NCBI GenBank assembly: GCA_029245675.1
Contig: JAQWOV010000025.1
Span: 32,421 to 96,420, forward strand
Reading direction: 5' to 3'
From: Acidimicrobiales bacterium
Lineage (GTDB): Bacteria > Actinomycetota > Acidimicrobiia > Acidimicrobiales > MedAcidi-G1
Length of the DNA stretch: 64,000 nt
Shown here: one piece after another, positions 25,556 through 35,152 of the stretch
How positions within the stretch are numbered: the stretch's first letter is position 1
Layout of the letters: each line of letters begins with the position of its first letter
The notes under the pieces: model-generated
Told to the model about the DNA's origin: nothing
The model's input: only the letters and a program-made list of their open reading frames with translations
The model's database searches: none
Program-made: the position numbers and the translations under genes

Positions 25556-26352
25556 ATTTGGCTACTTTAAAAAGCCGAGCATTGGTGCTTTGGCCCCCAC
25601 TAGCTATTGGTGTTGGAATACTCGCGCTTTGGGAAGGTGCTGTTGTCCTTTTCAAAATACAACAATTTCTTTTACCTAAACCTTCATCTATATGGGCTGA
25701 GCTTTTAGAAAATTGGGAAGTGCTACGTCACGCTAGTTGGGAAACAGGGAAAATTTCTTTAGGAGGGCTTGCAATCGGAATAGTCGCTGGAGTGACTTTC
25801 GCCTTCTTTACAACATTGTTTAGGTTTTTGAATGAAGGACTCACCCCATTGGCTGTAGCCGTAAATGCGACACCGATTGTTGCATTAGCACCAATATTTA
25901 ATGCCTGGTTTGGAGTTACTGGTTCTGTTAGCAATCAGTTAGTAGTTGCAACAGTGGTCTTTTTCCCCGTGTTCATAAATACGGCAAAGGGATTAACTGA
26001 GGTGCATGTTAACGAAATTGAACTTATGAGATCTTATGCAGCAGGAGATTGGACAATTTTAAGGGAAGTCCGGATACCTAATGCGTTACCATTTTTTGCT
26101 AATGCTCTTCGCGTGGTGGCTCCGCTAGCTGTTATCGCTGCTATTGTCGCGGAGTACTTTGGAGGGCCACAAGATCGTGTCGGCTATGTCATTACTTGGA
26201 ATGCAGGATTGGCTCGTTATGACGTCGCGTGGGCCGCTATTGCAGTAGCGTCTGCTTTTGGGCTATCACTGTTTATAGGAGCACTTCTCATAGAGAGGGT
26301 AAGTACCCCGTGGAAATCGGCGGTACAACTTGAAGAAACAACAAAAAAATAA
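25552..26352 (+). CDS. ABC transporter permease (SsuC/ThiX-like), second
   Basis: The 266-residue permease starts at a GTG overlapping the ATPase stop. It has about six hydrophobic segments, with the EAA-type loop at ELMRSYAAGDWTILREVRIP. It is a homologue of the first permease (23910-24776). Two unlike permeases with one ATPase is the arrangement seen in several NMT1/THI5-type importers. Confidence 0.88.
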   Translation: MNLATLKSRALVLWPPLAIGVGILALWEGAVVLFKIQQFLLPKPSSIWAELLENWEVLRHASWETGKISLGGLAIGIVAGVTFAFFTTLFRFLNEGLTPLAVAVNATPIVALAPIFNAWFGVTGSVSNQLVVATVVFFPVFINTAKGLTEVHVNEIELMRSYAAGDWTILREVRIPNALPFFANALRVVAPLAVIAAIVAEYFGGPQDRVGYVITWNAGLARYDVAWAAIAVASAFGLSLFIGALLIERVSTPWKSAVQLEETTKK

Positions 26353-26361
26353 GGAGAAACA

Positions 26362-27486
26362 ATGAAACTGAAAAAAACGATGCGAGCTTTCGCGTTGTTA
26401 ACAGCAGTAACACTGTTCATGACCAGCTGTGGTTCTGATGAAGCATCAGTTGGTACAGGGGACTGTGAATCTGTTGACAGCGTGACATTGCAATTGCAAT
26501 GGTTTGCTCAGGCACAGTTTGCTGGCTATTACGCAGCCGAAGATGGAGGCATATATGACAATTATTGTCTTGATGTAACCATCATGGAAGGTGGCGTGGA
26601 TATCGTACCTCAGCAACAACTTGCGTCTGGAGCAGCAGACTTTGCTATTTCTTGGGTTCCTAAAGTTCTTGTCTCACTTGAAGAGGGCATGAATTTAGTG
26701 AACGTAGCTCAAGTATTCCAACGCTCAGGGACACTCCAAGTCTCTTGGGCAGATTCAGGCATAAATGAACCAGCTGACATGGCAGGAAAAACTGTCGGTA
26801 ACTGGGGATGGGGTAACGAGTTCGAGCTCCTTGCTGGAGCTCATCGTGCAGGTCTAGATCCTGCTACTGACTTCAACCTAGTTGGACAAGGTTTTGACAT
26901 GCTCGGCTTACTTTCAGGTGAAATGGATGCCGTTCAAGCCATGATTTATAACGAATATGCACAGGTGCTAGAAGCAATTAACCCTGATACGGGTGAACTG
27001 TATACTGCCGATGACATGACAGTTATTGACTGGAATGACGTAGGTACTGCAATGCTTAACGACGCAATCTGGGCTGATGGAGATCGTCTAGCATCTGATG
27101 ATGCTTATGCGGATATCACCACCCGTTTTGTAGCAGCTTCTCTTGAAGGTTGGGCTCACTGTAGAGACCATGCTGATGAATGCGTTGAATTCGTGTTGAA
27201 TAACGGTTCAGCACTTGGCGCCTCACATCAGACTTGGCAGATGAATGAAATTAATGCACTTATCTGGCCATCTGAAGGTGGAGTAGGAATGATTGACGCT
27301 GATCTTTGGGCACAAACTGTTGATGTAGCTACAGCAGAAGGAATTCTTGCTGCCGCACCAGGTGATGGTGCTTACACCAATGAGTATGCCGAAGCAGCAA
27401 ACGACATTCTTGACGGTAAAGGCATTAGCACCACAGGAAGCGATTGGACCAGAGCTACTGTGACATTAAACGAAGGTGGCGAATAG
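26362..27486 (+). CDS. NMT1/THI5-type ABC substrate-binding lipoprotein
   Basis: The 374-residue lipoprotein has a signal ending LFMTSCG. The mature part begins VTLQLQWFAQAQFAGYYAAE, the family hallmark of NMT1/THI5 proteins that bind pyrimidines, thiamine precursors, riboflavin or sulfonates. It also has GAADFAISWVPKVLVSLEEG and MAGKTVGNWGWGNEFELLA. It is the last gene of the operon and is followed by a strong hairpin. With the pyrimidine-type enzymes upstream, a pyrimidine, hydantoin or ureido compound is the likely cargo. Confidence 0.88.
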   Translation: MKLKKTMRAFALLTAVTLFMTSCGSDEASVGTGDCESVDSVTLQLQWFAQAQFAGYYAAEDGGIYDNYCLDVTIMEGGVDIVPQQQLASGAADFAISWVPKVLVSLEEGMNLVNVAQVFQRSGTLQVSWADSGINEPADMAGKTVGNWGWGNEFELLAGAHRAGLDPATDFNLVGQGFDMLGLLSGEMDAVQAMIYNEYAQVLEAINPDTGELYTADDMTVIDWNDVGTAMLNDAIWADGDRLASDDAYADITTRFVAASLEGWAHCRDHADECVEFVLNNGSALGASHQTWQMNEINALIWPSEGGVGMIDADLWAQTVDVATAEGILAAAPGDGAYTNEYAEAANDILDGKGISTTGSDWTRATVTLNEGGE

Positions 27487-27498
27487 CCATCTTTACTA

Positions 27499-27531
27499 AT
27501 AGGGCGGTCAGTTTTTAACTGACCGCCCTAT
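27499..27531 (+). terminator. Strong stem-loop after the pyrimidine/importer operon
   Basis: TAGGGCGGTCAGTT, a TTT loop and AACTGACCGCCCTA form a perfect stem, with one further A-T pair outside, starting 13 bases after the binding-protein stop. The stem is long and G+C-rich. No T run follows, so it may be a factor-assisted terminator or an mRNA 3'-end stabiliser. Confidence 0.8.
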
Positions 27532-27587
27532 AGGTTCATATGATGCTCGCCCGCTTCATTTATAAGTTTCGACCCTAAGAAGAAACT

Positions 27588-28190
27588 ATGAAGAGGACAG
27601 CAGCGATGGTGAGCGGGCTCGTATTTTTTGGATGCGGGCTCGCTTTACTATTTTTGGCAGATCTAGGAGTAGGCCCTTGGGACGTTTTCCACGATGGCTT
27701 AGCTAATCATTTAAATCGTTCACCTGGAACCATCATCATTTCCGTAGGGGTGCTATTACTATTTTTTCTAGTTTTTCTCCGCCAGCCCTTAGGCCCAGCG
27801 ACAATATTAAATGTAATAATTATTGGATTAGTGCTGGACCTCATTATGGGATTCGCAGAAACACCTGAATTATTCGGTATTCGATTACTCCTAGCAATCG
27901 CTTCCCCAATTGTGGTTGGATTCGGTTCAATGCTCTACCTTGGTGCAGGGTTAGGAGTCGGACCAAGAGATGGGCTAATGACCGCACTGATTGAACGCGG
28001 ACACGGAATCGGAAAAGCAAGAACATTAACGGAATCTGTTGCATTTGTAGGCGGAGTTTTACTCGGCGGATCATATGGATTAGGAACCCTTATCTTTACT
28101 TTCGGAGTTGGACCCGCTTACCAATTTTTCAAACATCGAGTTTGGGCAGGATGGCCGGAATCAACTGGACGGTTTATTTATCGTCGATAA
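27588..28190 (+). CDS. YczE/YitT-like membrane protein
   Basis: The 200-residue integral membrane protein has about five hydrophobic segments. Duplicated motifs LADLGVGPWDVFHDGL and LGAGLGVGPRDGLMTALI mark the YczE/YyaS-type family. The role is unknown in general; some members are linked to export of secondary metabolites. It is followed 43 bases later by an MFS exporter on the same strand, which may be co-transcribed. Confidence 0.78.
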   Translation: MKRTAAMVSGLVFFGCGLALLFLADLGVGPWDVFHDGLANHLNRSPGTIIISVGVLLLFFLVFLRQPLGPATILNVIIIGLVLDLIMGFAETPELFGIRLLLAIASPIVVGFGSMLYLGAGLGVGPRDGLMTALIERGHGIGKARTLTESVAFVGGVLLGGSYGLGTLIFTFGVGPAYQFFKHRVWAGWPESTGRFIYRR

Positions 28191-28233
28191 GCCCGTCTCT
28201 CCAATTTGAGGTATTAGCGCCTAGTCTCTTCTG

Positions 28234-29661
28234 ATGCAGGAAACTCCACAAGAAGGTAATTCAGCGCCTCTTGAGCATGTGGACCGCAGAGCTTGGCTTG
28301 CTTTAAGCGTTGCTACGCTCGCTTCTCTGTTAACTGTTATTGATGTCTCAATTGTTAATGTTGCATTTCCATCAATCAAAAGAGATTTAGGTGCTTCAGC
28401 CGCTGGCCTTTCTTGGGTCCTGTCCGGTTACTCAGTGGCGGTAGGCGCTTTTCTGCTTATTTCTGGGCGCTTAGCCGATCAGCGCGGGCGAAGAAAGTTC
28501 TTCCTTATCGGAGTTGCTGTTTTTATGCTTGGTTCGTTCCTTTCTGGAGTCGCTCCTACCCCTGGATTTCTAATAGCAGCACGTGTCCTACAAGGTATTG
28601 GTTCCTCAATTTTGAGCCCTGCTTCTCTTTCGATGATTTTGCCAGAATTTCCTGCATCACGGCATTCAACTGTGATTGGAATATGGGGGGCATCAGCCGC
28701 TCTTGGTGCAGCAGTTGGTCCCACGATGGGAGCAATCTTGCTTGACTTGCTTAATTGGCGCTGGATCTTTTTCGTTAACGTACCTATCGGATTGGTGATC
28801 TTTGTTCTTACGCCGAGATTTGTGAATGAGACGAAAGATCCAAATGCAGAACGGCGGTTTGATCTTGTTGGAGTTCCAGCGGGAACACTTGGAATAGCCC
28901 TAATTTTGTTAAGCGTTGTTCAAGGACCTGAATGGGGCTACGCCTCCTTAGAGACAGTATCTATTTCTATTGCAGGACTTTTACTGTTAGGTCTACTGGT
29001 CTACCGATCATCAGTACATCCTTATCCATTGCTTGATCTTCAACTATTTCGGTTACGTGCTTTTTGGTCCGCTGCGGTAGGGCAAACTCTTTTCTCAACA
29101 GCCTTCATTGCCACTGTTCTCTTCAACACGCTTTTACTTCAAGACCTTTGGGGCTGGTCTCCTCTGGCAGCCGGTTTCGGAGTGGTGGCTGGACCCTCTC
29201 TTGCCGCAATCCTTGGAGGACCGATTGGCTCAATTGCAGACAAAGTCGGACACAGGACACTTATAACTATCGGAGGTATCTCAGGAACACTTAGCATTTC
29301 ATGGCTTTTACTCACTGTAGGCAATGAGAGTAATTACCTAGTCTCAGTTTTGCCCGCCCATTTGTTACTTGGCGTTGCTGTAGCGTGCTCATTTGCAACA
29401 TTTAGTTCCATGGGGCTAAAGCTCGTTCCAGAAAACCGATTTGCGACTGCAAGTGCAACACTTAGAACTGGATCTGCAATCGGTTTTGCTGCCGGAGTTG
29501 CTATTGCTATAACTATCGCATCAACTACTGCTAATCGCGGGCAACTTGAGTCATTCCGTTACGCCTGGGCGTTTATGGCATGCACGTTCTTCGCTGGAGC
29601 TTTTTTCTCAAGAATCGCTTGCCCTTCTCGGGAAGAACTTAAGCAGGCGAGCCTAAATTAA
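28234..29661 (+). CDS. MFS transporter, DHA2 (EmrB/QacA) family
   Basis: The 475-residue protein has about 14 hydrophobic segments, as in DHA2 drug:H+ antiporters. Family motifs are visible: TVIDVSIVNVAFPSI in the first segment (DxxxxNVALP type), GRLADQRGRRKFF in the loop after the second, and RVLQGIGSSILSPASL. It likely exports a hydrophobic or toxic compound. Its 3' end overlaps the convergent P450 gene by 23 bases. Confidence 0.88.
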   Translation: MQETPQEGNSAPLEHVDRRAWLALSVATLASLLTVIDVSIVNVAFPSIKRDLGASAAGLSWVLSGYSVAVGAFLLISGRLADQRGRRKFFLIGVAVFMLGSFLSGVAPTPGFLIAARVLQGIGSSILSPASLSMILPEFPASRHSTVIGIWGASAALGAAVGPTMGAILLDLLNWRWIFFVNVPIGLVIFVLTPRFVNETKDPNAERRFDLVGVPAGTLGIALILLSVVQGPEWGYASLETVSISIAGLLLLGLLVYRSSVHPYPLLDLQLFRLRAFWSAAVGQTLFSTAFIATVLFNTLLLQDLWGWSPLAAGFGVVAGPSLAAILGGPIGSIADKVGHRTLITIGGISGTLSISWLLLTVGNESNYLVSVLPAHLLLGVAVACSFATFSSMGLKLVPENRFATASATLRTGSAIGFAAGVAIAITIASTTANRGQLESFRYAWAFMACTFFAGAFFSRIACPSREELKQASLN

Positions 29662-30862
29662 TTGGAAAAGTTTCTCTACCGCGAAGGATTACTCGACCGT
29701 TATAAGTTGGTTCACCGTTGAAATCAAGATCAGGGAAACGCCGAACTAAATTAGCGACAGCAATCTCTCCTTCCATTCTTGCTAAAGCTGCACCTAAACA
29801 GTGATGGATGCCATTTCCGAAAGAAAGATGGCGTGAGGCATCTTTTCTTTTAACGTCTAGCTCGCCGGCAGTTGGGCCCCAGAAAATTTCGTCATGATTC
29901 GCGCTGCCAAGAGAGGTGAGTATCGTTTCTCCTGCTTCAATTTCCACTCCACCAACTATCGTCTCTTGGGTAAGTGTTCTTCCAGAATTTTGTACCGGGC
30001 TGTCATAACGAAGAAGTTCGTCAACCATAGTTCCATCTACAGATTCGTCTTCTCGGATTACTTGTAGTTGGTCTGGGTTATTTAGCAGAGCATGGGTTCC
30101 GTTTCCAATCAAATTGACAGTTGTTTCATGCCCAGCAATGAATAAAAGACCAGTCATTGAACGAAGCTCTTCTTCTGAAAGCCTGTCTTCTTCTTCCTCG
30201 GCTTCAATGAGCGCAGTAAGAAGGTCATCTTTTGGGTATTTTCTTTTATGAGCTATGGCATCGCCAAGGTACTGATCCATATACGTCCCACCTGAGACAG
30301 CATCAGCAACTTCTTCTGGCGTCAAGAACGGTTCCAGTGTTTTACTGAGAGCCTGAGACCATTCTCTCACCATTGTCATATCAGTATCTGGCAAGCCAAG
30401 CATTTGGTGAATGACCGCAAAAGGGATAACAAATGCATACTCGCTCATGAGATCTATCTCTTGAACTTCTGTTAGTTCATCAAGTAATTCGTTCACGATG
30501 GTTGTTGTTTGCTCGCGCATCCGTGAAATGGATCGTGGGGTAAAAGTACGCTGAACTAAACCTCTAAGACGAGTGTGGTCTGGTGGGTCAAGACCAAGCA
30601 GAGACGGCCCGCGACCTTCGGTTCTTTCTGCCAAAGGTTGCATGTGTTCTGGCAAGGTGCTGGCATCGCGTCGCCCCTGCATTGAAGTCGTTGGATCGCG
30701 AAGAACTTGAAAAGCGTCGTTGTACCGAGAAACCATTAAAAGACCATTTGCGGTTCGATGAATTGGATCTTCTTTACGGAGTCGCGCGTAAGTTGGGTAA
30801 GGATTGATAACAAACTCTTCATCAAAAGGATTCCAAGTCGGAGCCGCATCTAGGTCTGTCAT
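29639..30862 (-). CDS. Cytochrome P450
   Basis: The 407-residue soluble P450 has the I-helix LLFIAGHETTVNLIGNG (oxygen-binding Thr), the K-helix DELLRYDSPVQ (ExxR) and the haem loop LSFGNGIHHCLGAALARME with the Cys ligand. The length is standard for bacterial class I P450s. No ferredoxin or reductase gene is adjacent, so electrons come from partners elsewhere. It reads leftward behind metF with a 45-base gap; any link to one-carbon metabolism is unclear. The substrate is unknown. Confidence 0.92.
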   Translation of the reverse strand: MTDLDAAPTWNPFDEEFVINPYPTYARLRKEDPIHRTANGLLMVSRYNDAFQVLRDPTTSMQGRRDASTLPEHMQPLAERTEGRGPSLLGLDPPDHTRLRGLVQRTFTPRSISRMREQTTTIVNELLDELTEVQEIDLMSEYAFVIPFAVIHQMLGLPDTDMTMVREWSQALSKTLEPFLTPEEVADAVSGGTYMDQYLGDAIAHKRKYPKDDLLTALIEAEEEEDRLSEEELRSMTGLLFIAGHETTVNLIGNGTHALLNNPDQLQVIREDESVDGTMVDELLRYDSPVQNSGRTLTQETIVGGVEIEAGETILTSLGSANHDEIFWGPTAGELDVKRKDASRHLSFGNGIHHCLGAALARMEGEIAVANLVRRFPDLDFNGEPTYNGRVILRGRETFPINLGSPA

Positions 30863-30907
30863 GACATTAAGCGTATAACTAGAAGCGATTCGGAGGCTAA
30901 GCGGGGT

Positions 30908-31783
30908 TTAAGAAGAAAGTTTCTTCAAAGCCTTTTTACGCCACTCCTCAGTCGTATCTACTGAATTGAAAGTAAAACAATGGACTCCACTAATTCCGAG
31001 CTCTTCAGCTTGACTGGATAGCGGCGCTAGTAGCTTGTTTGGATCATATTTTCCAGGCGAAAGAAGGCGTAAAGCTGTGGACCGATTTTTTTTCAGAAAG
31101 CGAGTTGAATGACCAATACCTAAACGTAAAGAAATTGACAGTAATCTCTTTGTATCTACAGCACCAGGAACTCCCAGATGGCATGGCAAAGTAATTCCTG
31201 CCTTCCTTTTCTTCTCCAGCCACTCAGCTATTTTGTTGGCATCAAAACACATTTGTGTTGCGATGTATCCTTCGCACCCAGCAGCAAGAATAAGTTCCTG
31301 CTTTTCAAGTAAAGCCGCATCTAGCGAAGAATCAGGAATATCAGCATGACCGTCAGGATAAGACCCTATTCCGACAGTAGTTATGTCTGGTTTTCTCTCA
31401 AGAAGTGATCGAAGAAAACTAGTTGCATCATAAAATGGTCCGCGCTGGTCAGCGTCACCGCCAACAACGAAAATAGTTTGAATTCCCTGCTCTTTGACAC
31501 GACTCGCTATTCGGTCAACGTGCTCTTCGCTTTCAACCATGCGAGCAGCAAAATGAGGAATGGTGATATGTCCTTCTGCTGAAAAAATTTCGCAAAGGTC
31601 AAGTGTGTCATCAATAGTTTTTGCTGGTGAACAGGTTACGGACATTACCGATTTCTCTGGAAGAAAAGCAGCCTGATCATGGACGTTCTTTAGAGGTATA
31701 AGTTCATAAGTCATGCCCTTAAGTAATTGACTCTGCACATCTTTGTCTGCTTTGGTGCCACGCGACAGGAATGAGAAATTCAC
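30908..31783 (-). CDS. metF: Methylenetetrahydrofolate reductase (MetF family)
   Basis: The 291-residue protein starts at GTG and matches MetF: SVTCSPAKTIDDTL, HITIPHFAARMVES, IFVVGGDADQRGPF, TTVGIGSYPDGHADIP and ATQMCFDANKIAEWL. It interconverts methylene-THF and methyl-THF with a flavin. In this cluster it likely runs in the oxidative direction, feeding methyl groups from the corrinoid system toward formate. It lies ten bases after fhs. Confidence 0.85.
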   Translation of the reverse strand: MNFSFLSRGTKADKDVQSQLLKGMTYELIPLKNVHDQAAFLPEKSVMSVTCSPAKTIDDTLDLCEIFSAEGHITIPHFAARMVESEEHVDRIASRVKEQGIQTIFVVGGDADQRGPFYDATSFLRSLLERKPDITTVGIGSYPDGHADIPDSSLDAALLEKQELILAAGCEGYIATQMCFDANKIAEWLEKKRKAGITLPCHLGVPGAVDTKRLLSISLRLGIGHSTRFLKKNRSTALRLLSPGKYDPNKLLAPLSSQAEELGISGVHCFTFNSVDTTEEWRKKALKKLSS

Positions 31784-31793
31784 AACAATGACC

Positions 31794-33491
31794 CTAACTG
31801 AGTCCGACTATTTCACCAGACTCGTCAATATCAATCGAAGCGGCTGCAGGGTTTGCTCCTAAGCCTGGCATGGTTCTCATATCTCCACAGATTGGATAAA
31901 CGAAACCTGCTCCGACTGAAGCGCGAACCTCTCTAACAGGAAGAGTCCATCCTGTAGGGGCCCCTTTTAGTGAGGCATCCGAACTTATTGAGAGATGTGT
32001 TTTAGCTATACAAACCGGAAGGTTCCCAAATCCATTTTTCTCGTAGGTGTCGATCTGCTTGTTTGCCTGAGTTGAGAATTCGACTCCATCTGCACCGTAT
32101 ATTTTTTGTGCAACTGTTCGAACTTTTTCCCTTAGCGGCATCTCGTCTGGGTAGAGAACTTTGAATTCAGAAGGTTCTTCTGCAGCTTCAGTGATTGCTT
32201 CTGCGAGTGATGCTGCTCCTTTTCCACCTTCTGAAAAATGAGTGGTAGTAGCTACTCGTGCACCGTATTCCTCAGCGATTTCTTCAATTGCTTTAATATC
32301 TCCTTCGTGATCTCCGGGGAACACGTTGATGGCAACGACTGGAGATACGCCGTGGATTTGCATATTCTCAAGTTGCTTGCGGAGGTTTGCTCCACCTTCG
32401 TGAACTTCGTCAGGGTTCTCTTCAAGAATTGCATCTGGCAAAGGCTTACCTGCAATGATTTTATGGTTTCCTGAATGGGCTTTAAGGCCACGTACGGTCG
32501 CTATAAGAACTGCAGCATCTGGACTTATTCCTGAGTATCGGCATTTAATATTGAAGAACCGTTCGGCTCCCATATCTGCTCCGAAACCGGCTTCGGTTAA
32601 GAGGAAGTCTCCCGTATGGATGCCGATTTGGTCAGCCACTATAGAAGAGTTTCCGGTCGCGATATTTCCGAAAGGACCGCAATGAACTAAGGCAGGGGTC
32701 CCTTCAAGAGTTTGCATCAGGTTAGGTTTTATCGCTTCACGCAAAAGAACAGTCATGGCGCCAGCGACTTCAAGGTCTTCGGCGGTTACCGGACTGCCTG
32801 ACTTGTCGTAACCCACAACAATTTTCCCCATTCGAACTCTTAGATCTTGGAGAGATGTGCAAAGGGCAAGAGCAGCCATGACCTCAGAAGCAGCAGTGAT
32901 ATCAAATCCAGTTTCTCTCGGGACCCCGTCGAGTCGACCGCCCAATCCAACAATGACATTCCGAAGCGCTCGCTCGTTGATATCAAGCACTCTCCGCCAA
33001 GTGATGTTGTTGAGATCTAGATCATGTTTGTTCCCATGAAAGAGGTGAGCGTCGAGCATCGCTGAGCACATATTGTGTGCTGCAGTAACAGCATGCATAT
33101 CTCCAGTTAAGTGCAGATTAAGCAAGTCCATTGGTACAACCTGGCTGTAGCCACCCCCAGCAGCGCCTCCCTTAATACCGAAAGTCGGCCCCATTGATGG
33201 TTGACGTATGGCTATCGTTGCTTTTTTTCCAATATGGCTAAACCCTTGGCCTAACCCGACAACAGTTGTTGTCTTTCCTTCGCCTAGTGGAGTTGGAGTA
33301 ATGGCTGAAACTACGACATATCGCGCTTTATCGCGACTGCTCATTGCTTCGATTGCTTCAAGTTTTATTTTGGCGGCACCTTCGCCATAAAGTTCAAGAT
33401 ACTCAGAAGGAATTCCAGCATCATTAGCGACATCGTTTAATGGTCGCAATTTTGCAGTTCGGGCTATTTCTAGATCAGAAGGGAACGACAC
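31794..33491 (-). CDS. fhs: Formate-tetrahydrofolate ligase
   Basis: The 565-residue protein begins at GTG 33491 behind GGAG. It has the ATP-binding TPTPLGEGKTTTVVGLGQ, GIKGGAAGGGYSQVVPM and LHLTGDMHAVTAAHN, all typical of Fhs. It makes formyl-THF from formate and ATP, or in reverse makes ATP and formate. With metF next to it and formate dehydrogenase further right, the ATP-yielding direction is likely. Two motifs like the shared palindrome lie upstream in the 120-bp spacer. The length and motifs are normal. Confidence 0.95.
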   Translation of the reverse strand: MSFPSDLEIARTAKLRPLNDVANDAGIPSEYLELYGEGAAKIKLEAIEAMSSRDKARYVVVSAITPTPLGEGKTTTVVGLGQGFSHIGKKATIAIRQPSMGPTFGIKGGAAGGGYSQVVPMDLLNLHLTGDMHAVTAAHNMCSAMLDAHLFHGNKHDLDLNNITWRRVLDINERALRNVIVGLGGRLDGVPRETGFDITAASEVMAALALCTSLQDLRVRMGKIVVGYDKSGSPVTAEDLEVAGAMTVLLREAIKPNLMQTLEGTPALVHCGPFGNIATGNSSIVADQIGIHTGDFLLTEAGFGADMGAERFFNIKCRYSGISPDAAVLIATVRGLKAHSGNHKIIAGKPLPDAILEENPDEVHEGGANLRKQLENMQIHGVSPVVAINVFPGDHEGDIKAIEEIAEEYGARVATTTHFSEGGKGAASLAEAITEAAEEPSEFKVLYPDEMPLREKVRTVAQKIYGADGVEFSTQANKQIDTYEKNGFGNLPVCIAKTHLSISSDASLKGAPTGWTLPVREVRASVGAGFVYPICGDMRTMPGLGANPAAASIDIDESGEIVGLS

Positions 33492-33570
33492 AGTTCATTC
33501 TCCGAGTTGTTATTAGGCGGACATTTTATTTGCAGGACGTGTTTGAGTTTATTTCAAACAGTTAAGAATT

Positions 33571-33608
33571 ACCACCATGTGGGATGCACTTTTCACATAG
33601 TGGGAAAT
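33571..33608. promoter_or_regulatory. Two candidate IclR-type operators upstream of fhs
   Basis: TTACCACCATGTGGGAT (from about 33569) and TTTTCACATAGTGGGAA (33590-33606) match the perfect palindrome TTCCCACAATGTGGGAA at 14 and 13 of 17 positions. They lie between the mttB stop and the fhs start, where a promoter for fhs-metF would be. The same motif is upstream of iclR and of the binding-protein gene at the right end. Confidence 0.5.
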
Positions 33609-33611
33609 TCT

Positions 33612-35150
33612 CTATTCAAAGGCATCAGGAATTTCTTTTTTACGAGTGGCAATGAAATCAAGAAGTCGTTGGTCGATTTCTGGATCCATCTCGGGAGCTT
33701 CGTAAGCCGCCAGCGTTTCTTTCCAAACTTTGTTGGCTCGTTGCACGATGTCAAGGCTGCCGTCTTCTTCCCACTGTTCAAAGCTGTCGTTGTTTGCGAG
33801 TTCTGACCGAGCGAAGGCAGTTTCAAAATTATTGTAAGTGTGTGCAGCTCCTAAGAAATGTTGTCCAGGACCAGTCTCCCGTATGGCATCCATGGCTTGC
33901 CCGTTTTCAGAAAGGTCTACTCCAGACACAAACTTTGCTAAGAGTCCGCACTGGTCGGCGTCAATAATAAATTTTTCATACCCCATTGTTAGCCCGCCTT
34001 CAAGCCAACCTGCAGAGTGCAGTATGAAGTTAGCTCCAGCATTTACTGCTGGAAGCATAGTTGACATGCTCTCAGCAGCAGCCTGAGCATCAGGAATCTT
34101 TGAAGCACATAGATTTCCTCCTGACCTAAATGGGACTCCCAAGCGTCTTGCCAATGCAGCTACGGTGTACAGCACTAGAGCAGGTTCTGGAGTTCCAAAA
34201 GTAGGAGCTCCAGTTTGCATTGACATTGAAGATGCAAAGGACCCAAAAATTACTGGGGCACCTGGTCTGACGAGTTGGACGAAAGTCATGCCGGCAAGAG
34301 CTTCGGCCAGAGTTTGTGCGGCTACTCCTGCAACAGTTACTGGAGCCATGGCTCCGGCGAGAATAAAGGGGCTAATCATGGTTGCCTGCATACTCTTGGC
34401 GTAGGTTTCAGCTGCGCCAAGCATTGTGGCATCCCAAGCCATGGGAGAATTAGCATTTATTAGGCTTGTCATCACCGTGTTCTCTTCGACGAATTGATCA
34501 CCGAAAACTATTTTGGCCATGTCTATGGAGTCTTGTGATCGTTCTGCCGCTGTGACAGAACCCATAAATGGTTTATCGCTATACCGGAGATGAGCATAAA
34601 TCATGTCAAGATGACGATGGGATACCGGTACATCAACTGGTTCACAAATAGTCCCGCCTGATAAATGCATATGAGGGTTCATATAGGCCAATTTGACGAA
34701 GTTATTAAAATCTTCAATTGTTGCATACCTTCGACCATTATCGAGATCTCGGACAAAGGGAGGTCCATAAGCAGGAACGAATACCATTGAATTCCCACCT
34801 ATTTCCACAGATCTACTTGGGTTCCTAGCGTGGTGAGTGTATGTGGCAGGAGCAGAACTAGTGACAATTTCACGACACATGCCTCGTGGGAAACGGACTC
34901 GTTCTCCGTCAATTTGAGCTCCAGCATTCTTTAGTAGGTCTAGTGCTGATGGATAGTCGCTGAAATTCATCCCGATCTCTTCCAAAATCGTGTCAGCATT
35001 GTATTCAATGGTGGATAAGCCTTCGTCAGAGACAACTTCCATCGGGTTTATAGATCTTGTTAGGTAAGGATTAGTTTCTTCAGTGGCGTTCTTTCGAATT
35101 GACTGTCGTGCAGAACGACCTCCTGATCTGCGCCTAGGAGTATCACTCAT
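33612..35150 (-). CDS. MttB-family methyltransferase (non-pyrrolysine)
   Basis: The 512-residue protein matches the trimethylamine methyltransferase superfamily (MttB/MtgB): SPMAWDATMLGAAETYAKS, GAMAPVTVAGVAAQTLAEAL, PGAPVIFGSFASSMSM and FILHSAGWLEGGLTMGYEKF. No in-frame TAG is present, so it is a non-pyrrolysine member, the group that includes glycine betaine methyltransferase. It would move a methyl group from a quaternary amine to the corrinoid protein encoded upstream. The N-terminus is Arg-rich (PRRRSGGRSARQS). It starts two bases after the RACo-like gene. Confidence 0.9.
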   Translation of the reverse strand: MSDTPRRRSGGRSARQSIRKNATEETNPYLTRSINPMEVVSDEGLSTIEYNADTILEEIGMNFSDYPSALDLLKNAGAQIDGERVRFPRGMCREIVTSSAPATYTHHARNPSRSVEIGGNSMVFVPAYGPPFVRDLDNGRRYATIEDFNNFVKLAYMNPHMHLSGGTICEPVDVPVSHRHLDMIYAHLRYSDKPFMGSVTAAERSQDSIDMAKIVFGDQFVEENTVMTSLINANSPMAWDATMLGAAETYAKSMQATMISPFILAGAMAPVTVAGVAAQTLAEALAGMTFVQLVRPGAPVIFGSFASSMSMQTGAPTFGTPEPALVLYTVAALARRLGVPFRSGGNLCASKIPDAQAAAESMSTMLPAVNAGANFILHSAGWLEGGLTMGYEKFIIDADQCGLLAKFVSGVDLSENGQAMDAIRETGPGQHFLGAAHTYNNFETAFARSELANNDSFEQWEEDGSLDIVQRANKVWKETLAAYEAPEMDPEIDQRLLDFIATRKKEIPDAFE

Positions 35151-35152
35151 TT

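Noticed and set aside
33612..35150. Pyrrolysine in the MttB-family gene
   Set aside because: The frame has no internal TAG, and the motifs fit the non-pyrrolysine group.
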